From positions 100,877 through 164,876 of the forward strand of contig JABJJN010000054.1 in NCBI GenBank assembly GCA_018660835.1: a stretch of 64,000 nt of DNA, given 5' to 3'. Below, piece by piece: positions 17,633-25,401 of the stretch. This stretch comes from Gemmatimonadota bacterium. Lineage in GTDB: Bacteria > Latescibacterota > UBA2968 > UBA8231. Every line of letters starts with the position of its first letter. Within the stretch, counting starts at the first letter, position 1. A model generated the notes under the pieces. That model had not been told where the DNA came from. It worked only from the letters and a program-made list of their open reading frames with translations, and did not search any database. Both the position numbers and the translations under genes were made by a program.

Positions 17633-18972
17633 TGCAGGAACGCCGATGGCTTCTCGAGGGCGTCGAACGACCCGATGCGGACGCGCTGGACGTGTATCGT
17701 CGCAATGGCGGGTATGGAGGCGCCTGGCGGGCATTCGATGAGATCGACGCGCGTGCCGTGATCGATGAAGTAGAGAAGGCGGGACTACGCGGGGCTGGCG
17801 GCGGCTGGCGTCATGTGGGCACCCGTTGGCGTCAGGCTGCGGGGCAGGATGTGCGTGCCCTCGTTGTGGATGTGACGGAGTCGGAGGCGGGCCGCTTCCG
17901 CGACCGCAAGCTGGCCGAGCGCTTGCCCCACCGCCTCATTGAAGGCGCGCTGATCGCAGCACATGCGCTGGCGGCTGATGAAGTCTATCTGTGCATTCGT
18001 GCTGATTGGCGTCGGGCCCGAAGCGTGCTGGGGCATGCTCTTGCCGAGGCAGAGGCAGCCGGTTGGATCGGGCGTCCCCTTGGGCGCTCCGGACACGCAG
18101 TGAAGTTCCAGGTCCACCCTGTTCCAGGACCTCTTCCGGCACGCGGTGGAGATCATCTTCTGCCGAATCTCATCGAGTGCTCCAGGCCAGAGCCGCGGGC
18201 TGCCGACGGCGTGGACGCCTTGCCGACGCTGTTTGGTGCCTCTGTTTTCGTGCATTGTGCCGCGACGCTTGGTTACCTGCCATCCATCCTGAGCCGTGGT
18301 GCCGATGCTTTTCGTGCCCTCGGCGGCAAGGACTTTCCTGGAACAGTTGCCGTCAGTGTCAGTGGCCACGTGCGGCGACCCGGGTTGTTTGAGATCGAGA
18401 TCGGCAGCGGGAGCTTCGGCGATGTGATAGATGATCTCGCAGGAGGCACAGTCGCAGACGGTGAATCGCTTGCCATCTTCTGCGATGGTGCGCCCGCTCT
18501 CAGGGGTGAGGCGATTTGGTCTGCTCCTGTCGATCCGGCTGCATGGTCTCATCCTGGTGGCGGACCCCAGATGGGATCATTCGGCAGTGGTACGATCGTC
18601 GTCGCAGACGAATCGGTGGCGCCCATCGAACTTGCGGCCAATTGGCTCAGAGATGCCGCCGAGTTAGGTTGCGGTCAATGCCCCGGATGCCGCGAGGGCT
18701 CCGCTTGGTTGGCAAAGCAGTTGCAGCGATTGCGGGAGGGAGGGGTCGCAGGAGTGGACCTGCCTGCTTTCGAGGCACGCCTTCAGGAACTGGCCACATC
18801 CGAGGCAGATGGGCTGTCGATCTGTGGCCATCCCACGGTTGCGGCGCTGATTACCCAGGGCCTGTTGCAGATCGCCCCGGAGGACCTCAGCCAGCAGGCG
18901 AAGCCCGGGGTCGAGCCGTGCACGAATGATGGCCCACTGCGCACGGCAGACAGTATCCACCTGAGATTCTGA
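17632..18972 (+). CDS. Divergent NuoF-like subunit, complex I-like NADH/FMN module
   Basis: 446 residues, TAATG overlap. The C-terminal third is standard: LGCGQCPGCREGSAWL (three N3 cysteines, near residue 345) and SICGHPTVAA (fourth Cys, near residue 393), preceded by VSGHVRRPGLFEIEIG and MGSFGSGTIVVAD. The N-terminal flavin fold is degenerate: GLRGAGGGWRHVGTRW takes the place of the G-R-G-G-A-G-F-P-T-G loop, and the Y-I-C-G-E-E-T-A-L segment is replaced by PARGGDHLLPN. The ESEAG...FRDR part still resembles E-x-E-P-G-x-F-K-D-R. FMN or NADH binding may be altered or lost, while cluster N3 is kept. Confidence 0.82.
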   Translation: MQERRWLLEGVERPDADALDVYRRNGGYGGAWRAFDEIDARAVIDEVEKAGLRGAGGGWRHVGTRWRQAAGQDVRALVVDVTESEAGRFRDRKLAERLPHRLIEGALIAAHALAADEVYLCIRADWRRARSVLGHALAEAEAAGWIGRPLGRSGHAVKFQVHPVPGPLPARGGDHLLPNLIECSRPEPRAADGVDALPTLFGASVFVHCAATLGYLPSILSRGADAFRALGGKDFPGTVAVSVSGHVRRPGLFEIEIGSGSFGDVIDDLAGGTVADGESLAIFCDGAPALRGEAIWSAPVDPAAWSHPGGGPQMGSFGSGTIVVADESVAPIELAANWLRDAAELGCGQCPGCREGSAWLAKQLQRLREGGVAGVDLPAFEARLQELATSEADGLSICGHPTVAALITQGLLQIAPEDLSQQAKPGVEPCTNDGPLRTADSIHLRF

Positions 18973-20579
18973 TGACGCAGATATGCAAAATAGAGATCGA
19001 TGGTCGTGCGTACGACGCAACGTCGGGTGAGAGCCTGCTCACGACATTGCATCGCCACGGTATCGTCGTACCTGCTTTGTGCCATCACCCCGGCTTGAGT
19101 TGTCCCGCAACCTGTCGCAGCTGCGTCGTGCACGTCGAAGATGCTCAAGCCGAGCGACATGTGGTGACTGCCTGCAATCACAGCGTGTCCGCCGGGCTGA
19201 TACTGCATGTGCTCGATGAAGACAGCCAGCAACTCAGATCACGTGCGCTGGCACAACTGCTGCAGCGCCATCAGATGGATTGTCCAATATGCGAGGCGGC
19301 TGGCGAATGTGAGTTTCAGGAAGCGGTGGCAGGTCACGGGCCGCAGAAACAACCTCATGAGTTACACGGGGCGACGGCTCGTCTGCAGCTTGGCACGCGC
19401 CTCATCTTTGACGCGGGACGCTGCATCCAGTGTGGGCGCTGTGCCCGTTTCGAGGACGAGGTGAGTGGTACGCAGCAACTGTCCATGCAGGGCCGTGGTG
19501 GCGACATCGATGTTGTTGTAGCCGCTGCAGGTGTCGATCACGCCTTGGGGGGGAATCTCGTCGACTTGTGTCCAGCAGGTGCGTTGGTTGATCCCGAATC
19601 GACATCTCTACCGCCGACCTGGACGCGTCGCAGTGTCGACACGGTGTGTGGTGGTTGCGGCACAGGCTGCGCCATTCGTGCGGACATCGACGATGGGGGA
19701 CGTGTTGTCAGTCTGCGGCCAAGAAACGACGAGCAGGTCAATGGCTGGTGGATGTGTGATCACGGCCGCTACGAATCTGACGCCGACCACGAGGATCGTC
19801 TCGCTCTTCCCGAGCCGCCTTCGCCTGACCCTGAAACCGCCTGGCAGGTCAGCATAGACAGACTCAAAAGGCGCCTGATGCAGCCACGGTCCGCGGTCTG
19901 GCTCAGTCCCTTCCTGACCCTCGAAGAGGCATTTCTCCTGATCGAGGCGGCGCAGGGCTGGGGCGCGCGGCTATTCCAGTGGGCGCCACCTGAGGCACGG
20001 GAGCAATCGTTCCCGGGTGGCTTCAAGATCAGCGCTTGTGCAGCACCGAATGCGACAGGTCTTCAGCGCCTTCTGGCGGAATCGAACATTCAGGCTGGGT
20101 CGACGGCTGATCTGCAGGGGGCGATCGCTGACAAGCAGGTGGGACAACTGTTGATGTGCGGTGGTGGTCCGGCCGGCGGGCGTCCACCCATCAAACGTGA
20201 TGATATCGTCTTTGTTGCCGCCCACGATCTGACGGGAGCCAGCACAGCGGACCTGCTCATTCCAGCCAGCCATTGGCTCGAGAAAGACGGCACCTTTCTC
20301 AATCAGACCCAGCAGCTTCGCCGCGTGCGCCCCGCCCGTCGCACCGCGAGTGGACACACGGATCTTGAATTGATGCTGGCCCTCGCTGGCCGTGCGGACA
20401 CAACGGCCGGTCAGGTCTTTGCGGAACTTGTCGAACGCTTCGCCTGGCTCGAGGGAAACAGCTACGCACAGTTGGATGCAGACGCTCGCACACAGCCATC
20501 TGGTGTCGCCGCCGGTGGGGCGTGGATGGATTCGCTGCAGCGTCAGCGCCTGCTGGTGATTGAGGATCCGGCGCGATGA
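18972..20579 (+). CDS. NuoG-like FeS subunit of the complex I-like set
   Basis: 535 residues, TGATG overlap. Clusters visible in order: [2Fe-2S] PALCHHPGLSCPATCRSC plus VTACNH (residues about 35-75); His/Cys-ligated N5 in RHQMDCPICEAAGECEFQ (near residue 100); N4 in GRCIQCGRCARF with NLVDLCPAGAL (residues about 150-205); and an N7-type set VCGGCGTGC with MCDHG (residues about 225-260) that only some lineages have. The molybdopterin-like C-terminal domain is short compared with 700-900 residues in usual NuoG. Every FeS ligand is kept, although the NuoB and NuoI partners that would take the electrons are not encoded here. Confidence 0.85.
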   Translation: MTQICKIEIDGRAYDATSGESLLTTLHRHGIVVPALCHHPGLSCPATCRSCVVHVEDAQAERHVVTACNHSVSAGLILHVLDEDSQQLRSRALAQLLQRHQMDCPICEAAGECEFQEAVAGHGPQKQPHELHGATARLQLGTRLIFDAGRCIQCGRCARFEDEVSGTQQLSMQGRGGDIDVVVAAAGVDHALGGNLVDLCPAGALVDPESTSLPPTWTRRSVDTVCGGCGTGCAIRADIDDGGRVVSLRPRNDEQVNGWWMCDHGRYESDADHEDRLALPEPPSPDPETAWQVSIDRLKRRLMQPRSAVWLSPFLTLEEAFLLIEAAQGWGARLFQWAPPEAREQSFPGGFKISACAAPNATGLQRLLAESNIQAGSTADLQGAIADKQVGQLLMCGGGPAGGRPPIKRDDIVFVAAHDLTGASTADLLIPASHWLEKDGTFLNQTQQLRRVRPARRTASGHTDLELMLALAGRADTTAGQVFAELVERFAWLEGNSYAQLDADARTQPSGVAAGGAWMDSLQRQRLLVIEDPAR

Positions 20580-21508
20580 CGCACTGGCTGAATCCACCGA
20601 CGCTGCTGCTTTCCATGTGGAGCCAGGCGGCTGGTATGGTGACGATGGCTTTCGTGCTGGCCTGGTTCGTCTCGTGGTTTGACGGGCGTGTGTTGGCTCG
20701 CATAGAAGGGCGGCGTCGACGTAGAAACGGTCTGTTAGGATCCCTGGCGAGAGCTGTCGCCGATATGGTTCGGGTGCGGTCGCCAACGCTTTGGCCAACG
20801 ATGGTCGCCGCCTTGAGTGTGTTACCCGCGTTGCTGCTGGTCGCCGGGATGCTGCACGTAGTATTCGCACTTGCCTTTGGTGCGCAGATGCTGGCGACGA
20901 CGGTTCCAGGGCTGCTGTGGTGGCTCGCGGCCCTGCTGGGAGCTGCCGCCGCCAATCGCTGGATCCTGACCTGCGTATGGGTTGGGTCCCGTGATTTGGG
21001 ACGTCGGCGATTGCTGAGTGGTCTGACTCCATGGTTCGGACTTTGGGTGGCACTGTTCATCACCCTGGTAGGCGTTGGTCTGGTGCCGGCGACGTTTCAT
21101 CCCGTTGCCACCCTCGTGCTGATTGCCATGGCCGGGCTCTGGCGTCGGCTCGAAGCCCAAATGCATCCACCGGGGATCTCTGTTGATGCGGGGGCCGCCG
21201 CCCAGATCCTGGCTGCTATGGCATCTCATCTGGTGGTGACCGCACTGATTCTCGCCGCTGCCGCTGTCTCTGGCTTGTCGCAGCTGTTACCAACCGAGCC
21301 AATGCCATTGACGCCCGGATCCCTGGCAGCGGCTCTGCTACTGGTGGTTGCGGCGGGGGTCTTCCTTTCCCGTGTGTGTGCCGTCGTCTTGTTCAGCGAT
21401 CCCACGCCTCAGCGTTTGCGTCGATTCGCCTGGGGTGGGCTCCTGCCCTTGGCTGGAGTTGAGGTTGTCGTCTCCGCAGCGCAAGTGGCTCAAGGCATAT
21501 CGCAATGA
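20576..21508 (+). CDS. Divergent NuoH-like membrane subunit
   Basis: 310 residues with about 8 membrane helices; ATGA overlap at both ends. The best family match is after helix 1: DGRVLARIEGRRRRRNGLLG then LARAVADMVRVRSP aligns with the NuoH E-R-R-x-L-A-R-I-Q-x-R-x-G-P-x-x-x-G element. RLRRFAWGGLLPLA near the C-terminus also fits. The acidic cytoplasmic loops that shape the quinone entry in NuoH (for example the D-x-x-E-x-E-x-E-L-V-x-G-Y loop) are not recognisable. It is a NuoH homolog by position and by these fragments, probably without a normal quinone channel. Confidence 0.7.
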   Translation: MTHWLNPPTLLLSMWSQAAGMVTMAFVLAWFVSWFDGRVLARIEGRRRRRNGLLGSLARAVADMVRVRSPTLWPTMVAALSVLPALLLVAGMLHVVFALAFGAQMLATTVPGLLWWLAALLGAAAANRWILTCVWVGSRDLGRRRLLSGLTPWFGLWVALFITLVGVGLVPATFHPVATLVLIAMAGLWRRLEAQMHPPGISVDAGAAAQILAAMASHLVVTALILAAAAVSGLSQLLPTEPMPLTPGSLAAALLLVVAAGVFLSRVCAVVLFSDPTPQRLRRFAWGGLLPLAGVEVVVSAAQVAQGISQ

Positions 21509-21936
21509 TGGCGATGGGGCTTGTCCTGGCGATGGCTGTGCTGGCGCTCGCGGCGATGTTCGCTGGGCGAGGGCAACACAGTCTGGGGGCGATGCTGCTA
21601 GCGGGACTGATGCTGGCGGCTCGAATCGCCATGGATGATGCGCTCATGGCAGCGGCACTCGTTGTGTCGTTGGCCGTGCTGGGTCCTGTCGCCTTTCTAC
21701 ATCTGCGACGACATGAGGCGACTCATCAGGCAGCTCTCAAGCCGTTGGTGCTGCTGATGGGACTCGCGCTGGCTCTCGTGTTGGTCGCCGCCGTGCCCAA
21801 CTTGACCGTCGAGTCAGCAACATCCTCTGCAGCTGCCTGGCGGCCTATGACTGGACTCGTCGTGCTGATCTGTGCTGTCGCCTTGCTCATCGGCACGAGC
21901 CTCGCCGTCCGTATTCGTGAAGGACGACGACAGTGA
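21505..21936 (+). CDS. NuoJ-position membrane protein of the complex I-like set
   Basis: 143 residues with 4-5 hydrophobic helices, ATGA overlap with the H-like gene and GTGA with the next. The place between H and K and the size of the protein argue for NuoJ, but I can see little of the NuoJ signature: the conserved E-F-x-A-x-x-Q-I-x-V-Y-x-G-A stretch of the third helix is missing. Loops are Arg/His-rich (LRRHEATHQAALK). The assignment therefore relies on gene order. Confidence 0.6.
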   Translation: MMAMGLVLAMAVLALAAMFAGRGQHSLGAMLLAGLMLAARIAMDDALMAAALVVSLAVLGPVAFLHLRRHEATHQAALKPLVLLMGLALALVLVAAVPNLTVESATSSAAAWRPMTGLVVLICAVALLIGTSLAVRIREGRRQ

Positions 21937-22211
21937 ATGCGCTCGAACCGATGATCGTGATGGAACCGATTCTCGGCGTCGCCATCCTGCTTGGTACTGG
22001 CTTGGTGACGGCGCTCTGCTCGCGCCATCGGCTTTCCCTGTTCGTTGGAGTTCAACTGATGACCTTCGCCGCTGCACGGGCTCTGGCTATGATGGGGCAA
22101 CGTGATCTGGGAGTGTTGGCGATCGTTTTCGGCCTACTGGTGGGTCTCGCTGCCCTGCGCCTTGGCCAAGAGGCGGCGGCGGCCGCACAACCACCCGAGC
22201 CGCCACCATGA
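21933..22211 (+). CDS. Divergent NuoK-like membrane subunit
   Basis: 92 residues, GTG start overlapping the upstream stop. Three helices as in NuoK. The second helix, VGVQLMTFAAARALAMM, aligns with the NuoK segment G-x-E-L-M-L-N-A, but the conserved Glu (E36 in E. coli) is Gln. The third helix, AIVFGLLVGLAALRL, aligns with A-A-x-E-A-x-x-G-L-A but has no acidic residue where E72 should be. Both glutamates are essential for proton coupling in characterised complex I. A Pro/Ala-rich C-terminal tail is added. By-eye alignment, short protein. Confidence 0.7.
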   Translation: MNALEPMIVMEPILGVAILLGTGLVTALCSRHRLSLFVGVQLMTFAAARALAMMGQRDLGVLAIVFGLLVGLAALRLGQEAAAAAQPPEPPP

Positions 22212-23920
22212 ATACCACCCATCTGGGGCTGCTGGTTTTGCTCGGACCTGCAGTATTCACTTTGCTCGCGGCTTTTTCACACCTGCGTTCCGCCAAGGCA
22301 GCGTGGGGCGTGCGCTGTGCACTGCTCCTGTTGGCACTGGGCGTGGTAATCTATGGCGTGTTGAACGGCGGGACGCCGTTGCCATCCACCGAGTGGCTCA
22401 TGATTCCGGGCCAGTCTGCGGTGATTCAATTGGGGTGGTACGCCGATTCATCCGCGCGACTATTGGTGGCGGCTGTGGCGCTGCTGGCCTTGGTGACGTT
22501 GGTCGCGCTGCCTGATTCTGTGTCACGCACGGATACCTCTTTGCTGTTGCTCGCCAGTGCCGCCACGCACGTCGTGCTGATCGGCGAACACCTGCTGGTC
22601 CGACTCGCGGCGGCCGAGATCCTCCTGTTGATGGTTCTTCTGCTTGTGGTCTCTGTCACGACAAGGATTCAGCGTCTTGTGCTTGGGCAGCGCGTCGCTG
22701 CAGGGCTGCTACTTCTCGTGTCACTTGTCATTGGCGGGCACCGGTCGGTGGTGGACGTGCAGGGGCCAGACCGTATCGACTTCTGGGTACCGGCTTTGGT
22801 CATCGCAGCCGTGATGGCCCTTGGTGGATGCTTCCCGTTCCATCGGGGTCTGCTTGCCCTGCAGTCCTGTGCCCCCGTGCAGAGGGCCCACCTGAGTAGC
22901 CTGCTGCTGCTTGCCAGTGGTGGACTGCTATTGAGACTCACAAATGATCCCGCCGTGGCAGACTTGTGGGCGACACGAGCCATGTGGTTCGCGATTCCCG
23001 CCGCACTGACCGGATTGATGAGCCTGGCGTCCACTGATCTTCGACGGGCACAGATGTGGTCGTGGTCGAGCCAACTTGCTTTCGCCATACTCGTCACCCT
23101 CCACTTCGGCACAGAACCGGTCGTCGGCGTTTGGATCTGCCTCGCTCTGGTTCGACCTGCCGCAAGTTTGGCCGCAGATACGGTCATCACCGCCCTGGGA
23201 GGCGACGCGAGTGCGGCCCGCTGGGGTGGGCTGGCGTCGGCCTTGCCTGCCGTCTGCTGGATGAGCGTCATTGCCGCTGCGTGTGTGGCAGGACTGCCGC
23301 CCCTGGGTCTGTTCGCGTTGAACACTCAACTCCTTGCTCCTCTGGTTCCCACTTCGCACGTTTTTGCGCTTGCAGCAGCCTTGCCTGCCATTCTCATACT
23401 GCCCGCCATGCGTGTGGGATTCTGGCCCTTCTTCGGACCGCCGCGTCATCGTGTCCTGGCGCAGCGCGGGCAGACCGCCCTGAGCCCTCTTGTGGTCACC
23501 GTCGTGATCGGCAGTGCTGTCCTTGGCGCCCTGGCAACCTTGGCACTGATGCTGGAGAGCGCCGTCGTGCCGCCCTTGCCGGCCTTGGCGACGGCAGCCT
23601 TGGTGGCGATCACACTTGGGCTGATCACCCAACTGCTAGGACGTCACCGTCGGCAGGACGAATCGGTCCCGGTCCCAGGTCTCCTGCGGCAATACGTCGG
23701 GGATGGTGCATACCTGCCACGGGCAAGCGCAGCCTGGATTCCAACTGTTCTACGCCACCTCACGTGGATGATCGAAGGTTTGGCTCTTCTGCCAGGTGCC
23801 ATCGCGCAGATGCTGCGAGCCGCAGGATGGGGTGTTACATGGCTCGAGAGTCGGCCTCTTTGGTGGGTCTGTCTGACGGTCGCAGGAATTGCCCTCGCGA
23901 TTCTCGGAGGACGCCAATGA
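22208..23920 (+). CDS. Divergent NuoL-like antiporter-type membrane subunit
   Basis: 570 residues, about 14-16 helices, and a C-terminal region (LLRQYVGDGAYLPRAS... then an end helix) like the lateral helix of NuoL. Matching landmarks: LGWYADSSARLLVA near residue 75, GCFPFHRGLLALQSCAPVQR near residue 205 (NuoL: K-S-A-Q-F-P-L-H-x-W-L-P-D-A), STDLRRAQMWSWSSQLAFA near residue 280, and CLALVRPAASLAAD near residue 315 (NuoL: H-A-F-F-K-A-L-L-F-L). The Lys before F-P-x-H is gone and the later H-A-F-F-K lysine reads as Arg. One membrane Glu (AAAEILLL) remains. Proton-channel function is doubtful. Confidence 0.75.
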   Translation: MNTTHLGLLVLLGPAVFTLLAAFSHLRSAKAAWGVRCALLLLALGVVIYGVLNGGTPLPSTEWLMIPGQSAVIQLGWYADSSARLLVAAVALLALVTLVALPDSVSRTDTSLLLLASAATHVVLIGEHLLVRLAAAEILLLMVLLLVVSVTTRIQRLVLGQRVAAGLLLLVSLVIGGHRSVVDVQGPDRIDFWVPALVIAAVMALGGCFPFHRGLLALQSCAPVQRAHLSSLLLLASGGLLLRLTNDPAVADLWATRAMWFAIPAALTGLMSLASTDLRRAQMWSWSSQLAFAILVTLHFGTEPVVGVWICLALVRPAASLAADTVITALGGDASAARWGGLASALPAVCWMSVIAAACVAGLPPLGLFALNTQLLAPLVPTSHVFALAAALPAILILPAMRVGFWPFFGPPRHRVLAQRGQTALSPLVVTVVIGSAVLGALATLALMLESAVVPPLPALATAALVAITLGLITQLLGRHRRQDESVPVPGLLRQYVGDGAYLPRASAAWIPTVLRHLTWMIEGLALLPGAIAQMLRAAGWGVTWLESRPLWWVCLTVAGIALAILGGRQ

Positions 23921-25401
23921 ACCTGGGTGCCCCGAGTATCGTTCAGGCGATGATCCTTGTGCCCGCCATGGCAGGCCTGTTGAGCCTGTTGAGTTCACCG
24001 TGGCTCGCCCTGCGACGCTGGCTTGGGTTGTTTGCGGGCATCTGCCAGGTCGTGCTGGCGATGGGGGCAGTGTCTGCCTTCGATACACCACCTTCGACAG
24101 GCGCTGCCGCCGGGCCGGTGACCATCGCCCAGATGGCGACGACGATCGACTGGATGTCGATGGTAGAGCCACCGGCGCGACTCGCTGTGGATGGGTTGAA
24201 CCTCTACGCCCTGCTCCTGCTCTCGGTCGTGACGTTGCTGGCGCTGTGCATGGATTCACTCGATGGCTCGGGGCGGGGTGCCCTGCGGCAGGCGGGTGTG
24301 TTCGCCGTGAGTGCCGCTGCCGCGGGCTATCTGCTGTCCCGAGATCTGGTGTTGGCAGCAGCCTGCCATGGGACGGCGGCGCTGGCCTTGGGCTGGGTCC
24401 TGCATCTTGGGGCCGATTCACGGCCGCGGCGTCCAGCGGCGCTGTCCTTTCTGCACCCCGCTCTGCTTGCCAGTGGTCTGCTCTGGGCTGCTGCGACATG
24501 GTCGCGGGCGGCCGGAAATGGCCCGTCCGCATCAATCGATGCGCTTGTGGGCATGGCAGCACCGGCAGGCGTGGTTGCCTTGTTGACGGCATTTCTTATT
24601 CTGCATCTGCCCCTGTTGCCACTCCACCGGTGGCAGACAAGAGGCTGCGGTGAAGGCGCCGCCTTCAGTGGCATTTTTCTTGTAGGTGGTCTGTGGACGA
24701 TGCTCGGCGTCGTGGGCTGGCTTCGTCTGGGGTTGCCTCTGTGTGCTGACGCACTGGCAGACGTGGGATGGTTGCTGCAGATCTGGGGAAGTGTATCCGC
24801 CATCATTGCCGTAGGTGTTGCTGCGGTTCAACCAAATCTTGGGGATCGCCTGCGCTGGGTCTGCGTTGCCATGGCTGGTCTCGTCGCGGTCGGTCTGGGA
24901 TCGATGAATCTGCCAGCCACAACGGGGGCACTGTTGCTGTGCGCAGCGCTTGGACTCCCACGCGCAACGGCGCTGAGCTTCGTCCGCTGGCTGCCTGCTG
25001 ACGGTGGCGGACGCATGCTGATTCTGTGGTGGGTGGCGCTGGGGCTGGCGATGGTTGCCGCAAGTGGCACCGGAGGATTTGCCGGATTGCTGCCCTTGTT
25101 GGCCGGAGGCGCTGATTGGCCCGCATGGCTCGGACTGCTGGCGCATACCGCCGTGGTCGGCATTCTGCTTGTTCCCATCAGTCGCCTGTCCAGAGGACGG
25201 GCAGTGCCCATCCCCTGGTCGCTGCATCTGTGTCTGGTTGTGACAACGTCGGTTGTTCTGCTCAGTGGCTGGCGCCCTGCTCCGTTGGCCAAATGGGCAA
25301 TACCCGACGTGGCGCGCATTTTGGCCAATGCCCCGATTGGCACGGATACTGCCGCGACAGATGATGACCCCGAGTCTGATGCCGCCGAGGCTCTGCCGTG
25401 A
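23917..25401 (+). CDS. Divergent NuoM-like antiporter-type membrane subunit
   Basis: 494 residues from ATG 23917, which overlaps the upstream stop (ATGA); the frame stays open upstream inside the previous gene, but that is not coding. RLAVDGLNLYALLLL (near residue 88) matches the NuoM V-D-G-I-S start, and ILHLPLLPLHRWQTR (near residue 228) aligns with V-K-V-P-L-F-P-x-H-T-W. At that site Lys (K234 in E. coli) is His. The F-F-E-x-x-L-I-P-M helix with its Glu is replaced by AAACHGTAALALG, and the K265 helix reads FLVGGLWTML. So three key charged residues appear lost. The C-terminal tail is acidic. Confidence 0.72.
   Translation: MNLGAPSIVQAMILVPAMAGLLSLLSSPWLALRRWLGLFAGICQVVLAMGAVSAFDTPPSTGAAAGPVTIAQMATTIDWMSMVEPPARLAVDGLNLYALLLLSVVTLLALCMDSLDGSGRGALRQAGVFAVSAAAAGYLLSRDLVLAAACHGTAALALGWVLHLGADSRPRRPAALSFLHPALLASGLLWAAATWSRAAGNGPSASIDALVGMAAPAGVVALLTAFLILHLPLLPLHRWQTRGCGEGAAFSGIFLVGGLWTMLGVVGWLRLGLPLCADALADVGWLLQIWGSVSAIIAVGVAAVQPNLGDRLRWVCVAMAGLVAVGLGSMNLPATTGALLLCAALGLPRATALSFVRWLPADGGGRMLILWWVALGLAMVAASGTGGFAGLLPLLAGGADWPAWLGLLAHTAVVGILLVPISRLSRGRAVPIPWSLHLCLVVTTSVVLLSGWRPAPLAKWAIPDVARILANAPIGTDTAATDDDPESDAAEALP

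Noticed and set aside
19971..21053. Long minus-strand open frames antisense to the NuoG/NuoH-like genes
   Set aside because: Shadow frames of GC-rich codons; Arg/Pro/Ser-rich low-complexity translation with no family features.
23056..23916. Upstream in-frame extension of the NuoM-like gene inside the NuoL-like gene
   Set aside because: The extension reads as Arg/Pro/Cys-rich nonsense and the ATGA overlap start at 23917 fits the operon pattern.
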